Shown here: piece by piece, positions 35,263 through 43,150 of the stretch
Position numbering within the stretch: position 1 is the first letter of the stretch
How the letters are laid out: every line of letters begins with the position of its first letter
Source: Pseudomonadota bacterium
GTDB taxonomy: Bacteria; Pseudomonadota; Alphaproteobacteria; Reyranellales; Reyranellaceae
Reading direction: 5' to 3'
Length of the DNA stretch: 57,973 nucleotides
Assembly (NCBI GenBank): GCA_018242505.1
Contig: JAFEBU010000029.1
Span: 1-57,973 of the forward strand
Notes under the pieces: model-generated
What the model was told of the DNA's origin: nothing
The model's database searches: none
The model's input: the letters and a program-made list of their open reading frames with translations, nothing else
Program-made: the position numbers and the translations under genes

Positions 35263-36348
35263 ATGCTGGCAAGGGAAGGGGCGGTCGCCGCGAGCCAGGC
35301 TGCCATCGCGTTCACCGGTTGCCCCATGATCGCGGCCGCAGCAAGCGATTCGCACGGCCATACGCATACTGGGCCGCGCCGGCGCGAGGTCGTGGTCAAT
35401 GGCAGGCGGATCAAGACCGTCGACGTGCATGCCCATTGCGCAGTGCCGGCGGCAATGGCGTTGATCAAGCATCCGCTGGAGGCGCCGGGCCTGCTGATGA
35501 GCGATATCGACACGCGTATTGCCGCCATGGATGCGCAAGGCATCGACGTCGAAGCGCTCAGCATCAATCCCTATTGGTATCGGGCGGAGCGCGACATCGC
35601 CGCCGAGCTGATCAGGGTCCAGAACGAGGCGCTGGCCGAGTTCTGTGTCGCCAATTCAGACCGCTTTGTCGCGTTCGCTACGGTGGCGCTCCAGCACCCC
35701 GATCTCGCCGCGGAACAGGTCGAACATGCCGTGAAGTCGCTCGGCTTTCGCGGAGTTGGTGTCGGCGGCAGTGTCGCCGGCGTGGAACTGGCCAATCCGA
35801 AGTTCCATCCCTTCTGGGCCAAATGCGAGGAGCTGGGCGTCCTGGTCTTCATGCATCCGCAGGGAACGCGTGAACTGGAGCCCAGCGGTCGGCTCGCCGG
35901 CAGCGGCTTGTTGACCAACACGATCGGCAATCCGCTCGAGACCACGATCGCGCTGTCGCATCTCATCTTCGAAGGCACGCTCGACCGCTTTCCCGGCCTC
36001 AAGATCTGCGCCGCGCATGGCGGCGGATTCCTGCCGTCCTACGCCAATCGCTCGGATGCGGTGTGCCGGACCTTTCCCGACCGCGTCGGGCCGTTACCGA
36101 AAAAGAGCCCGACGGCCTACCTCCGGGACGGACAGCTCTTCTTCGATACCATCGTGTTCACGCCCGAGGCCCTGCGCCACCTGGTCGCCGAAACCGGTCC
36201 CGGACAGATCATGATCGGCACGGATTATCCGTTCCCCTGGACCAGCACCGAGGTCGACCTTGTGCTTGACACGCCAGGATTGAGCGACGAGCAGCGGATC
36301 GCCATCCTCGGCGGAACGGCGGCGCGGCTGCTCGGTATCGCTTCCTGA
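35263..36348 (+). CDS. Amidohydrolase family protein (ACMSD/decarboxylase-like)
   Basis: A 361-residue metal-dependent hydrolase or decarboxylase of the aminocarboxymuconate-semialdehyde decarboxylase group. The HxH metal motif is VDVHAHC. Other parts are FMHPQG (about 205), ALSHLIFEGTLDRFPGLKICAAHGGGFLPSY (metal-binding His) and IMIGTDYPFPW (active-site Asp). The N-terminus LAREGAVAASQAAIAFTGCPMIAAAAS looks like a worn export signal with a lipobox-like FTGC, and a basic LRRKRGRGA lies in frame just before the ATG. So a Tat or lipoprotein leader starting at an unusual codon is possible. It is followed by an epoxide hydrolase 16 nt later. Confidence 0.9.
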   Translation: MLAREGAVAASQAAIAFTGCPMIAAAASDSHGHTHTGPRRREVVVNGRRIKTVDVHAHCAVPAAMALIKHPLEAPGLLMSDIDTRIAAMDAQGIDVEALSINPYWYRAERDIAAELIRVQNEALAEFCVANSDRFVAFATVALQHPDLAAEQVEHAVKSLGFRGVGVGGSVAGVELANPKFHPFWAKCEELGVLVFMHPQGTRELEPSGRLAGSGLLTNTIGNPLETTIALSHLIFEGTLDRFPGLKICAAHGGGFLPSYANRSDAVCRTFPDRVGPLPKKSPTAYLRDGQLFFDTIVFTPEALRHLVAETGPGQIMIGTDYPFPWTSTEVDLVLDTPGLSDEQRIAILGGTAARLLGIAS

Positions 36349-36364
36349 AGGGAAGGAGGGCTGC

Positions 36365-37507
36365 ATGTCCAACGCCATCAGGCCCTTCCGGATCGCGGTC
36401 GGCGACGACGTGCTCGATGATCTCAAGTCGAGGCTGCGGAACACCCGTTGGCCGGAGGCCGAGCTCGTCGGCGACTGGAGCCAGGGCGTGCCCTTGCAGT
36501 GGATCCAGGAGGTCTGCCGTTATTGGGGCGACGGCTACGACTGGCGGCGCCGAGAGGCGGCGCTCAATCGCTTCCCCCAATTCACCATCGAGATCGACGG
36601 GCTGGATATCCATTTCCTGCACGTGCGTTCGCGCCATCCGGAAGCGATGCCGCTGATCATCACTCACGGCTGGCCGGGGTCGGTCGTCGAGTTCCACAAG
36701 GTCATCGAGCCATTGACCGATCCCACGGCGCACGGCGGAAACGCGGCCGACGCCTTCCATGTCGTGTGCCCGTCGCTGCCCGGATTCGGCTTCTCGGCCA
36801 AACCGAGGACGACCGGATGGGGCGTCGACCGGATCGCCCGGGCCTGGGCGGAGCTGATGAGCCGTCTCGGTTATGCGCGCTATGGGGCGCAGGGTGGCGA
36901 CTGGGGCTCCGCCGTGACGACGTCGCTCGGCGCGCAGGATTCGGCGCACTGCGCCGGCATTCACATCACCCTTGCCATGTCGACGCGACCCAAGGTGGAC
37001 GGCGAGCCGACGCCGGAGGAAGCGCGGGCGCTCAAGGGCATCAAGTATTATGCCGACTGGGATTCAGGTTATTCCAAGCAGCAGTCCACCCGTCCGCAGA
37101 CCGTCGGCTACGGCCTCACCGATTCGCCAGCCGGCCAGGCGGCGTGGATCCTGGAGAAGTTCTGGGCCTGGACCGATTGCAACGGCCATCCTGAGCACAT
37201 CCTGAGCCGCGACGAACTGCTCGACAATGTCATGCTCTATTGGGTGACCGGCACCGCGGCTTCGTCGGCGCGACTCTATTGGGAGAGCTTCGGCCCCGAT
37301 CGTCGCGTCGCCCACAAGGTCGCAATACCGACCGGCGTGGCGGTATTTCCCAAGGAGATCGTCCCTCCCGTGCGGCGGTGGATGGAGGGAAGCTTCACCA
37401 ACATCCGCCATTGGACGGAAATGCCGAAGGGCGGCCACTTCGCCGCCTTCGAACAGCCCGAGCTGTTCGTCGCCGAAGTGCGTCGCTTCTTCGGGACCTT
37501 GCGCTGA
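36365..37507 (+). CDS. Epoxide hydrolase (EHN-type, alpha/beta hydrolase)
   Basis: A 380-residue epoxide hydrolase. Residues 1-110 form the N-terminal EHN domain (RPFRIAVGDDVLDDLKSRLRNTRWP, WRRREAALNRFPQFTIEIDGLDIHFLH). HGWPGS (101-106) is the oxyanion motif, Asp179 in GAQGGDWGS is the nucleophile, and His in KGGHFAAFEQPEL near the C-terminus completes the triad. No signal peptide. GGAGG stands 4 nt before the ATG. Co-directional with the amidohydrolase, so both may act on the same imported cyclic or aromatic compound; that link is inference. Confidence 0.94.
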   Translation: MSNAIRPFRIAVGDDVLDDLKSRLRNTRWPEAELVGDWSQGVPLQWIQEVCRYWGDGYDWRRREAALNRFPQFTIEIDGLDIHFLHVRSRHPEAMPLIITHGWPGSVVEFHKVIEPLTDPTAHGGNAADAFHVVCPSLPGFGFSAKPRTTGWGVDRIARAWAELMSRLGYARYGAQGGDWGSAVTTSLGAQDSAHCAGIHITLAMSTRPKVDGEPTPEEARALKGIKYYADWDSGYSKQQSTRPQTVGYGLTDSPAGQAAWILEKFWAWTDCNGHPEHILSRDELLDNVMLYWVTGTAASSARLYWESFGPDRRVAHKVAIPTGVAVFPKEIVPPVRRWMEGSFTNIRHWTEMPKGGHFAAFEQPELFVAEVRRFFGTLR

Positions 37508-37542
37508 GCGCTGAAACTCCGGCAGCGTCCTGCCCGTCAGCG

Positions 37543-38214
37543 TTACGCCGCCCGGGTTTTCAGAATGCCCCAAGCCTGGCGGAAGGCGTTTGCCATCTCC
37601 TCGGCGGCAAGCGCGCCGGAGAACAGCACATGGCCCTGCAGGGCGAAGCTCGGTACGCCCTGGATGCCGGCGTTGCGCGCCATCTGGTCGTTCGCCAGCA
37701 CTTCGCGCTTGCCCTCGTCGCTTGCCAACATCTTCCAGACTTCATCGGGGTCGAGGCCGCCGGTGCCACCGATCGCGGCCAGAAGTTCTGGGTCGCCGAG
37801 ATCGGCACCGTCGCAGAAATAGGCCTTGAACAGTGCTTCGACAACACTGTCCTGCGCGCCCTGCTGTGCGGCGAAGCGGATCAGCCGATGGGCGTTCAGC
37901 GTGTTGGGCGTACGTGTGAGCTTCTCGAGATGGAACTCGAGGCCCACGGTCGCCGCCGTCTCCGTGATGCGCCGATCGATGGCCTGCGCGCGCTCTGCGC
38001 CGCCGAACTTCGCGGCACGATAGGTTGCGCGATCGACTCCTTCGGCCGGCATGTCGGGGTTGAGCTGGTAGGGATGCCACATCACACTGAAGTGAAGCTG
38101 TTCCTGTGCCAACAGCCCGAGCGCCCGCTCGAGCTGGCGCTTGCCGATATAGCACCACGGACAGATGGCGTCGGAAATGACGTCGATGCGGGCGGAAGGA
38201 GCGGCTGCGTCCAT
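37543..38214 (-). CDS. DsbA family oxidoreductase (FrnE-like)
   Basis: A 223-residue cytoplasmic thioredoxin-fold protein of the FrnE/2-hydroxychromene-2-carboxylate isomerase group. It starts IDVISDAICPWCYIGKRQLERAL with the redox pair Cys18-Pro-Trp-Cys21. The helical insertion (LNAHRLIRFAAQQGAQDSVVEALFKAYFCDGADLGD) is typical of FrnE. It ends with a cis-Pro region GIQGVPSFALQGHVLFSGAL. No signal peptide. AAAGGA lies 8 nt before the ATG, within a GGAAA/TTTCC inverted repeat. The divergent SDR gene starts 71 nt away. Confidence 0.93.
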   Translation of the reverse strand: MDAAAPSARIDVISDAICPWCYIGKRQLERALGLLAQEQLHFSVMWHPYQLNPDMPAEGVDRATYRAAKFGGAERAQAIDRRITETAATVGLEFHLEKLTRTPNTLNAHRLIRFAAQQGAQDSVVEALFKAYFCDGADLGDPELLAAIGGTGGLDPDEVWKMLASDEGKREVLANDQMARNAGIQGVPSFALQGHVLFSGALAAEEMANAFRQAWGILKTRAA

Positions 38215-38285
38215 TGGAAAATCCTTTCCACTGACCTCATGTACCTTATACCTGCACCGTCACCTGAACAACGAGGCTCCCTCCG

Positions 38286-38987
38286 ATGAGTAAACCCCGC
38301 TATCGCTCCGCCCTGATCGTCGGCACTGGTCCCGGTCTCAGCGCATCGCTGGCGCGCCTGTTCGCCAAGCACGGCCTCGCGGTGGCGGTCGCGGCACGCC
38401 AGACCGACAAGCTCGCAGCTCTGGCGAAAGAGACGGGGGCGAGCGTGCACAAGTGCAACGCTGCCGACCCGGCGGATGTTGCGGCGCTGTTCAAGTCGAT
38501 CGAAGGGAAGGGCGAGGCGCCCGATGTCGTGGTCTATAACGCAAGCTCGCGCGTGCGCGGTCCCCTGGTGGACCTTGCTCCCGAAGACGTGAAGCGGGCG
38601 CTTGAGGTGAGTGCGTTCGGGGCCTTCCTGGTCTCCCAGGAAGCGGCGCGGCGCATGCTTCCCAAGGGGCATGGTGCCATCCTGCTCACCGGGGCCACGG
38701 CGGGCGTGAAGGGCTTCGCCTTGTCGGCGACCTTCGCCATGGGCAAGTTCGCCCTGCGTGGTCTCGCGCAATCCATGGCGCGCGAGCTGTCGCCGAAGGG
38801 AATCCACGTCGCCCATTTCGTGATCGACGGCGGAATCCGGAGCGCCGCGCGGCCGGTATCGGCCGATACTCCCGACAGTCTGCTCGATCCCGACGCCATC
38901 GCCGAGACCTACTGGGCGGTGCTCCAGCAGCACCGCAGTGCCTGGAGCTGGGAAGTCGAGGTGCGGCCGTGGGTGGAGAAGTTCTAG
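38286..38987 (+). CDS. Short-chain dehydrogenase/reductase family protein lacking the catalytic Tyr
   Basis: A 233-residue Rossmann-fold protein. The nucleotide motif is VGTGPGLSASLAR (about 10-22), close to TGxxxGxG. NASSRVRG stands at the NAG position, and LLTGATAG holds a Thr at the usual catalytic Ser region. Where classical enzymes have YxxxK, this one reads FAMGK (about residues 153-157), so the catalytic Tyr is Phe. It may therefore be inactive, use another acid, or have a binding role. A divergent FrnE-like gene lies upstream. A short inverted-repeat element begins 2 nt after the stop. Confidence 0.9.
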   Translation: MSKPRYRSALIVGTGPGLSASLARLFAKHGLAVAVAARQTDKLAALAKETGASVHKCNAADPADVAALFKSIEGKGEAPDVVVYNASSRVRGPLVDLAPEDVKRALEVSAFGAFLVSQEAARRMLPKGHGAILLTGATAGVKGFALSATFAMGKFALRGLAQSMARELSPKGIHVAHFVIDGGIRSAARPVSADTPDSLLDPDAIAETYWAVLQQHRSAWSWEVEVRPWVEKF

Positions 38988-38989
38988 CG

Positions 38990-39133
38990 GGCTGTTGAGA
39001 AAGGGTTTGGGGCCATGGGGCCAGGCAATATCGGTTCAAAGGGAGCGCCGAGACCGCCCGTTGGAGTCAAGATTGCGCCGATCTCGACTCGATTGCTGCG
39101 CATCATGTTGTAATTCCCGACTTTTCAACAGCC
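38990..39133. mobile_element. Short inverted-repeat element (MITE-like or IS end remnant)
   Basis: GGCTGTTGA at 38990-38998 is matched by its complement TCAACAGCC at 39125-39133. The similarity continues inward with mismatches (GAAAGGG against AAAGTCGGG). Ends of the form GGCTGTTGAAAA are common for insertion-sequence termini. The 144-nt interior has no transposase gene. No clear target duplication is visible, so this may be a MITE or an internally deleted IS. Confidence 0.5.
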
Positions 39134-39223
39134 TGCGCGGTCGCGCATCGGCCCACAGGCGACGTGTGAAAGGGCTTGCTGCGATGTCGCCTTGTCCTAG
39201 TGTCGCGCGATAAGGAGCACCCA

Positions 39224-39685
39224 ATGAAACGTCCTTCGTTCCGTCTGACATGCGCCGCCCTTGCGGGTGTCGGCCTCGGTCTTTCGATGCCCGCTTTCGC
39301 CCAGGTCGAACCGCCCCATCGAAAGCCCGGGATGTGGGAACAATCCATTCAGCTTCCCGGCGATAGGGTCATGACCATGCAGATGTGCATCAATGAGGAG
39401 ACCGAGAAGGAATACTCGGCGATGGGCAAGAAGATGGCGGGCTGCACCCAGGAGTTCCAAAAAATTCCTGGCGGCTATTCCTTCAAGGGGACGTGCCATG
39501 GCAAGACCGCGACCGGAACGGCCATCGGCGATTTCGACAAGGCGATCAAGGTCGAAGTCGACAGCGAAGGCACGCACATGACCTCGAACCTCAATTATCT
39601 CGGCCCTTGCCCTGCGGGCCGTAAGCCCGGCGACCTCGTCATGCCGGGCGGTCGTGTGGTGAACATGAAGGATATGCCGCACTAG
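39224..39685 (+). CDS. DUF3617 family periplasmic protein
   Basis: A 153-residue exported protein with a Sec signal (FRLTCAALAGVGLGLSMPAFAQ, cleavage after AFA near residue 26). The mature part has the DUF3617 pattern PGMWEQSIQLPG, an MQMCINEETEKE segment, and cysteines at GCTQEF, KGTCHGK and LGPCPAG. Function unknown. TAAGGAG precedes the ATG by about 6 nt. Its last 47 nt overlap the end of the convergent HAD gene. Confidence 0.88.
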   Translation: MKRPSFRLTCAALAGVGLGLSMPAFAQVEPPHRKPGMWEQSIQLPGDRVMTMQMCINEETEKEYSAMGKKMAGCTQEFQKIPGGYSFKGTCHGKTATGTAIGDFDKAIKVEVDSEGTHMTSNLNYLGPCPAGRKPGDLVMPGGRVVNMKDMPH

Positions 39686-40358
39686 GATCGGCAATCGGCA
39701 TCCATTTGCGCAGCAGGCGCAAGGCAGCGACGAGATCGGGCGCGACCTGCAGACATTTCGCGCGCACTTCCTCGGTCGGCGGCACGATGTCGGGCACCAT
39801 GATCGCCATCGTGCCCGCCGCATGCGCGGCCGTGAGCCCTATATTGGAGTCGTCGAAGGCGATGCAGTTTTCCGCCGCCACGCCGAGCCGCCGGGCGGCC
39901 TCGAGGTAGACATCCGGATGTGGCTTGCTGCGCGCGACATCGTCGCGTGTGGCGATGGCGTCGAAACGGTCGAGCAGGCCGGCACGGCCGAGATGCTTCT
40001 TCACCGTGGCTTGGCTCGACGAGGTGGCGATGGCGAGGGGCAGGCGATGCTGCCGCAGGAAATCGAGCAGCTCGATCGCACCTGCCTTCACCGGCACGCC
40101 GATCTCGAAACGGCGGTGGGTGTGTGCGTCGAAATGCGCACCGAATGTTTCGAGGACGAAGTCCGGCCCGTAGAAATCCCGGATCATGCCGTCGCAGACC
40201 GGACCAGGGATGCCGATCATGGAGTGGCAAAAGCTGAGGGGCATATCGAGCCCCATCGCGGCGGCGGCAGCCTGCAAAGCGTCGATATAGACGGCTTCGG
40301 TGTCGATCAGCAGGCCATCCATGTCGAACAGCACGGCCTTCACGGGTTTCGCGAACAT
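39639..40358 (-). CDS. HAD-superfamily phosphatase (beta-phosphoglucomutase/Gph-like)
   Basis: A 239-residue HAD hydrolase. Motif I is VLFDMDGLLIDTE (catalytic Asp12 and Asp14), motif II is LAIATSSSQATV, motif III is the Lys in RSKPHPDVYLEAA, and motif IV is AFDDSNIGLTAAHAAG. A helical cap lies at about 20-85. This layout suits sugar-phosphate phosphatases or mutases such as YniC and beta-PGM. The C-terminal 16 residues, which overlap the convergent DUF3617 gene, are Pro/Ser-rich and probably non-essential. No signal peptide. Confidence 0.93.
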   Translation of the reverse strand: MFAKPVKAVLFDMDGLLIDTEAVYIDALQAAAAAMGLDMPLSFCHSMIGIPGPVCDGMIRDFYGPDFVLETFGAHFDAHTHRRFEIGVPVKAGAIELLDFLRQHRLPLAIATSSSQATVKKHLGRAGLLDRFDAIATRDDVARSKPHPDVYLEAARRLGVAAENCIAFDDSNIGLTAAHAAGTMAIMVPDIVPPTEEVRAKCLQVAPDLVAALRLLRKWMPIADPSAAYPSCSPHDRPA

Positions 40359-40406
40359 CTTTTCGTTCTAAGCTCGGGTCCGTAAACGGCAAGTGGGAGA
40401 AAATTC

Positions 40407-40757
40407 ATGCGCATCCACAATCTCTATGTCGACGCGAGCGGCGAAACGCATTTCCGCGACATCGAGGTCGAATGGAAGAACGAGGGCCGGGGCGGGAAGA
40501 CCTCCGCCACGTTTCCTGCCACAGGCATCATCTTTCGGCAGACACCAGGCACCTACGACTACGAATGGCATCCGGCGCCGCGCCGGCAGTATATCATCAA
40601 TCTCGACGGTGCGGTTAGCATCCAGGCAAGCGACGGCGAGACGCGCATCATCGGGGCGGGCGAAGTGCTGCTGGTCGAGGACACATCGGGCAAGGGCCAC
40701 TTCTCCAAGGCGGTCGAGGGCAAGATGCGTCATTCGATCTTTGTACCGATCGAGTAG
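40407..40757 (+). CDS. Small cupin-like protein
   Basis: A 116-residue single-domain beta-barrel protein: FRQTPGTYDYEWHPAPRRQYIINLDGAVSIQASDGETRIIGAGEVLLVEDTSGKGHFSKAV. The YEWHPAPRRQYIINLDG and GAGEVLLVED blocks resemble the two cupin motifs, and His residues at WHPAP and KGHFS are candidate metal ligands. The first 30 residues form an extra strand region. GGGAGA lies 6 nt upstream of the ATG. Substrate unknown. Confidence 0.85.
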   Translation: MRIHNLYVDASGETHFRDIEVEWKNEGRGGKTSATFPATGIIFRQTPGTYDYEWHPAPRRQYIINLDGAVSIQASDGETRIIGAGEVLLVEDTSGKGHFSKAVEGKMRHSIFVPIE

Positions 40758-40877
40758 CGTCAGCCATGAGAATGCGAAATTTCATGGGTGGCCTTAGCGT
40801 TTATGCCGATGCCGGGGCCGGCAACCGCGCTAAGCTCGTGGTTCCGTCGTTGTTCCGCCTTTGCCAAGGAGTGCGCC

Positions 40878-42164
40878 ATGTCCGCCACGACCGCTGATCC
40901 AGTCCTCGACATCGTGACCGCTGCAAAGAAGGTGATGCCCGGCGGCAGCTTCGGCAACCTGCCGGCCGAGGTGGTGTTGAGGGACGGCAAGGGTGGTCGC
41001 ATCTGGGATGAGGCGGGCCGAGAATATGTCGATTTCCTGCTCGGCTCGGGGCCGATGTTCATCGGCCATGCCCATCCGGACGTGACGGCGGCGGTGCAGG
41101 GACAGGTTCCGCTCGGCACGACCTTCTTTGCCAACAACCGGCACGGCATTGCGCTCGCCGAAGCGATTGTAGACGCCGTACCGTGTGCCGAGCAGGTGCG
41201 CTTCGTCTGCTCGGGCACCGAGGCCGACCTCTATGCCATGCGCGCCGCCCGTGCCTTCCGCAAGCGCGACAAGATCCTGAAGTTCGAGGGCGGCTACCAC
41301 GGCATGAGCGACTATGCCCTGATGTCGATGGCGCCCAAGAACCCGGGCAATTTCCCGCGCGCCACTCCCGACTCGGCCGGCATCCCGAGGAGCGTGCAGG
41401 ACGAGATGCTGATCTCGGCCTTCAACGACGTCGAGATGACCGAGAGCTTGATCAAGGAGCACCGCGACGAGCTGGCCGGCGTCATCGTCGAGCCGTTCCA
41501 GCGCCTGATCCCGCCGGCACCGGGCTTCCTGCAGGCGCTGCGCCGAATCACGCAGGAGCACGACATCCCGCTCATCTTCGACGAGGTTGTGACCGGCTTC
41601 CGCTTCGCCTATGGCGGCGCGCAGGAATATTACGGCGTGACGCCCGACCTCTGCACCCTGGGCAAGATCGTGGGCGGCGGTTTTGCGCTGGCGGCGATTG
41701 CCGGCCGCGCCGACATCATGGCGCATTTCGACAAGCTCGCCGTGGCCGACGAGGATTTCCTGTTCCAGGTCGGTACGCTCTCGGGCAACCCGGTCGCCTC
41801 GGTGGCGGGACTGGCCACCCTCGAGGTGCTGAAGCGCCCCGGCTCTTATGAGCAGGTATTCAAAACCGGTCGGACACTGATGGCCGCGCTCGACGATCTC
41901 CTCAAGAAGGCGGGCCTCAAGGCCCGGGTAATCGGCGAGCCGCCGCTGTTCGACGTCATCTTCACCGACCAGCCGGTGCGCGACTACCGCGACACGCTGA
42001 AAGGCGACAAGGCGATCGCCGCGCGTTTCAACCAGCTTTTGCGCGCCAAGGGCATCATGAAAGGCGAGTCGAAATACTATGTGAGCCTGGCCCATACCCA
42101 GGCCGACATCGACCACACGATCGGCGCCTGGGCGGACTCGATCAAGGAGCTCGCGAAGGGCTGA
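40878..42164 (+). CDS. Class III aminotransferase (glutamate-1-semialdehyde aminomutase-like)
   Basis: A 428-residue PLP enzyme. The PLP-Lys is Lys263 in TLGKIVGGGFA, Asp235 in LIFDEVVTGFR contacts the pyridine nitrogen, and SGTEADLYAMRAARAF (about 112-127) binds the phosphate. The opening VMPGGSFGNLPAEVVLRDGKGGRIWDEAGREYVDFLLGSGPMFIGHAHP is GSA-aminomutase-like, but tetrapyrrole function is not implied because the context is catabolic. AAGGAG stands 8 nt before the ATG. Amino donor and acceptor unknown. Confidence 0.93.
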   Translation: MSATTADPVLDIVTAAKKVMPGGSFGNLPAEVVLRDGKGGRIWDEAGREYVDFLLGSGPMFIGHAHPDVTAAVQGQVPLGTTFFANNRHGIALAEAIVDAVPCAEQVRFVCSGTEADLYAMRAARAFRKRDKILKFEGGYHGMSDYALMSMAPKNPGNFPRATPDSAGIPRSVQDEMLISAFNDVEMTESLIKEHRDELAGVIVEPFQRLIPPAPGFLQALRRITQEHDIPLIFDEVVTGFRFAYGGAQEYYGVTPDLCTLGKIVGGGFALAAIAGRADIMAHFDKLAVADEDFLFQVGTLSGNPVASVAGLATLEVLKRPGSYEQVFKTGRTLMAALDDLLKKAGLKARVIGEPPLFDVIFTDQPVRDYRDTLKGDKAIAARFNQLLRAKGIMKGESKYYVSLAHTQADIDHTIGAWADSIKELAKG

Positions 42165-42213
42165 TCTTCGTCCTTTCAGCGCGTCATGCCTTGAATCAAG
42201 CTGTAGTTGCCCT

Positions 42214-42240
42214 CTTCCCCTTGGCTTTGCCTAGGGGAAG
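42214..42240 (+). terminator. Hairpin downstream of the aminotransferase
   Basis: CTTCCCC (42214-42220) and GGGGAAG (42234-42240) form a 7-bp stem with a 13-nt loop, 49 nt after the aminotransferase stop. No strong T-run follows, so it is a weak or Rho-assisted terminator candidate. Confidence 0.45.
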
Positions 42241-42320
42241 TGTCGCCGTCATACGGCGATGACGGGGGCATGAGCAGCGGCTGATTCCAGCCCTTTCGTC
42301 CGCGGAAACACGGGTAACTC

Positions 42321-42341
42321 CCTTTGCGGACCCCGCAAAGG
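42321..42341. terminator. Hairpin near the end of the ModA-like gene
   Basis: CCTTTGCGG (42321-42329) and CCGCAAAGG (42333-42341) form a perfect 9-bp stem with an ACC loop. Flanking CTC and GGAG can add pairs after one bulge. It lies between the convergent aminotransferase and binding-protein genes, downstream of both. Confidence 0.5.
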
Positions 42342-42345
42342 GGAG

Positions 42346-42389
42346 GAAGTCACTATATGTCTGAAGTCACTATATGTCTTAATATGTCT
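42346..42389. repeat. Tandem 17-bp direct repeat plus a partial third copy
   Basis: GAAGTCACTATATGTCT occurs twice in perfect tandem (42346-42362 and 42363-42379). TAATATGTCT (42380-42389) follows as a decayed third unit. The AT-rich unit contrasts with the surrounding GC-rich DNA and touches the end of the binding-protein gene at 42389. Either replication slippage or a protein-binding array. Confidence 0.8.
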
Positions 42390-43150
42390 TACGGTGCTTC
42401 TAGGCCGCGTCGTTTCAGGATCGGCCCGACGCTTGGGTCGGAAAGCGCGGCCAGCAAGGCCTTAGCGGCGTCCTGTTCGTGCGTCTCGGCAGAGATCGCG
42501 CCGGAATAGGTGGTGTAGATCTGGATCGCGGCGGGAAGCAGGCCGGCGAAGCGGATCGTCGGCACCAGTCGCAACTCGCTCGCCTGTTGCAAGGCGATGT
42601 CGGCGTCGCCGCGGGCGACCGCCGCGCCGGCGGGACCGCTCCTCACCAGGACGGCCTTGCGGCCCACTTCCGAAGAGATGCCGAGTGCTTGGAAGATCTG
42701 GACCAGCGAATTGCCGCTGGTGCTGCCGGAGCCTGGATCCATGTAGGCAATGCGGTGCGCCTTCAGCAGGGTCTGGCGGAACGCCTCGACGCTCCGGATG
42801 TCGGGCTGCGGTGCGCTGAGACCGACAGCGACGCCGATGCCCACCCGAGCCAGCGGGGTGATCGAATCGCCGGTCACGGTGCCGATGTCGGCAAGCGCGT
42901 CGAGGCCGTCCGACGTCAGCACGATCACGTCGAACGTCTCGCCGCCGCGCAGGCGACGGATCAGCGCGCCCGCCGTGTCGCTCACGACCGTGACCTTGTT
43001 GCCGGTCTGCTTCTCGAAGGCAGGAACGACATCCTGGGTCACGGGGCGGAAGGCGCCGGTCGTCATGAGCTTGATGTTGGCTGCCGACGCGCCGGCACTG
43101 CCGGCGAGCAGCAGGCCGAGGCAGAGGAGAAGACGAATGGCTCCTGTCAT
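42389..43150 (-). CDS. Orphan ModA-like substrate-binding protein
   Basis: A 253-residue exported protein with a Sec signal (IRLLLCLGLLLAGSAGASAAN, cleavage after ASA near residue 23). It has the extracellular-solute-binding family 11/ModA pattern: IKLMTTGAFRPVTQDVVPAFEKQTGNKVTVVSDTAGALIRRLRGGETFDVIVLTSDGLDAL. Such proteins bind molybdate or other small anions, but the oxyanion Ser/Thr set cannot be confirmed by eye. No ModB or ModC genes adjoin. The ATG overlaps the HutD-like stop as ATGA, so the two are co-translated. Confidence 0.88.
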   Translation of the reverse strand: MTGAIRLLLCLGLLLAGSAGASAANIKLMTTGAFRPVTQDVVPAFEKQTGNKVTVVSDTAGALIRRLRGGETFDVIVLTSDGLDALADIGTVTGDSITPLARVGIGVAVGLSAPQPDIRSVEAFRQTLLKAHRIAYMDPGSGSTSGNSLVQIFQALGISSEVGRKAVLVRSGPAGAAVARGDADIALQQASELRLVPTIRFAGLLPAAIQIYTTYSGAISAETHEQDAAKALLAALSDPSVGPILKRRGLEAP

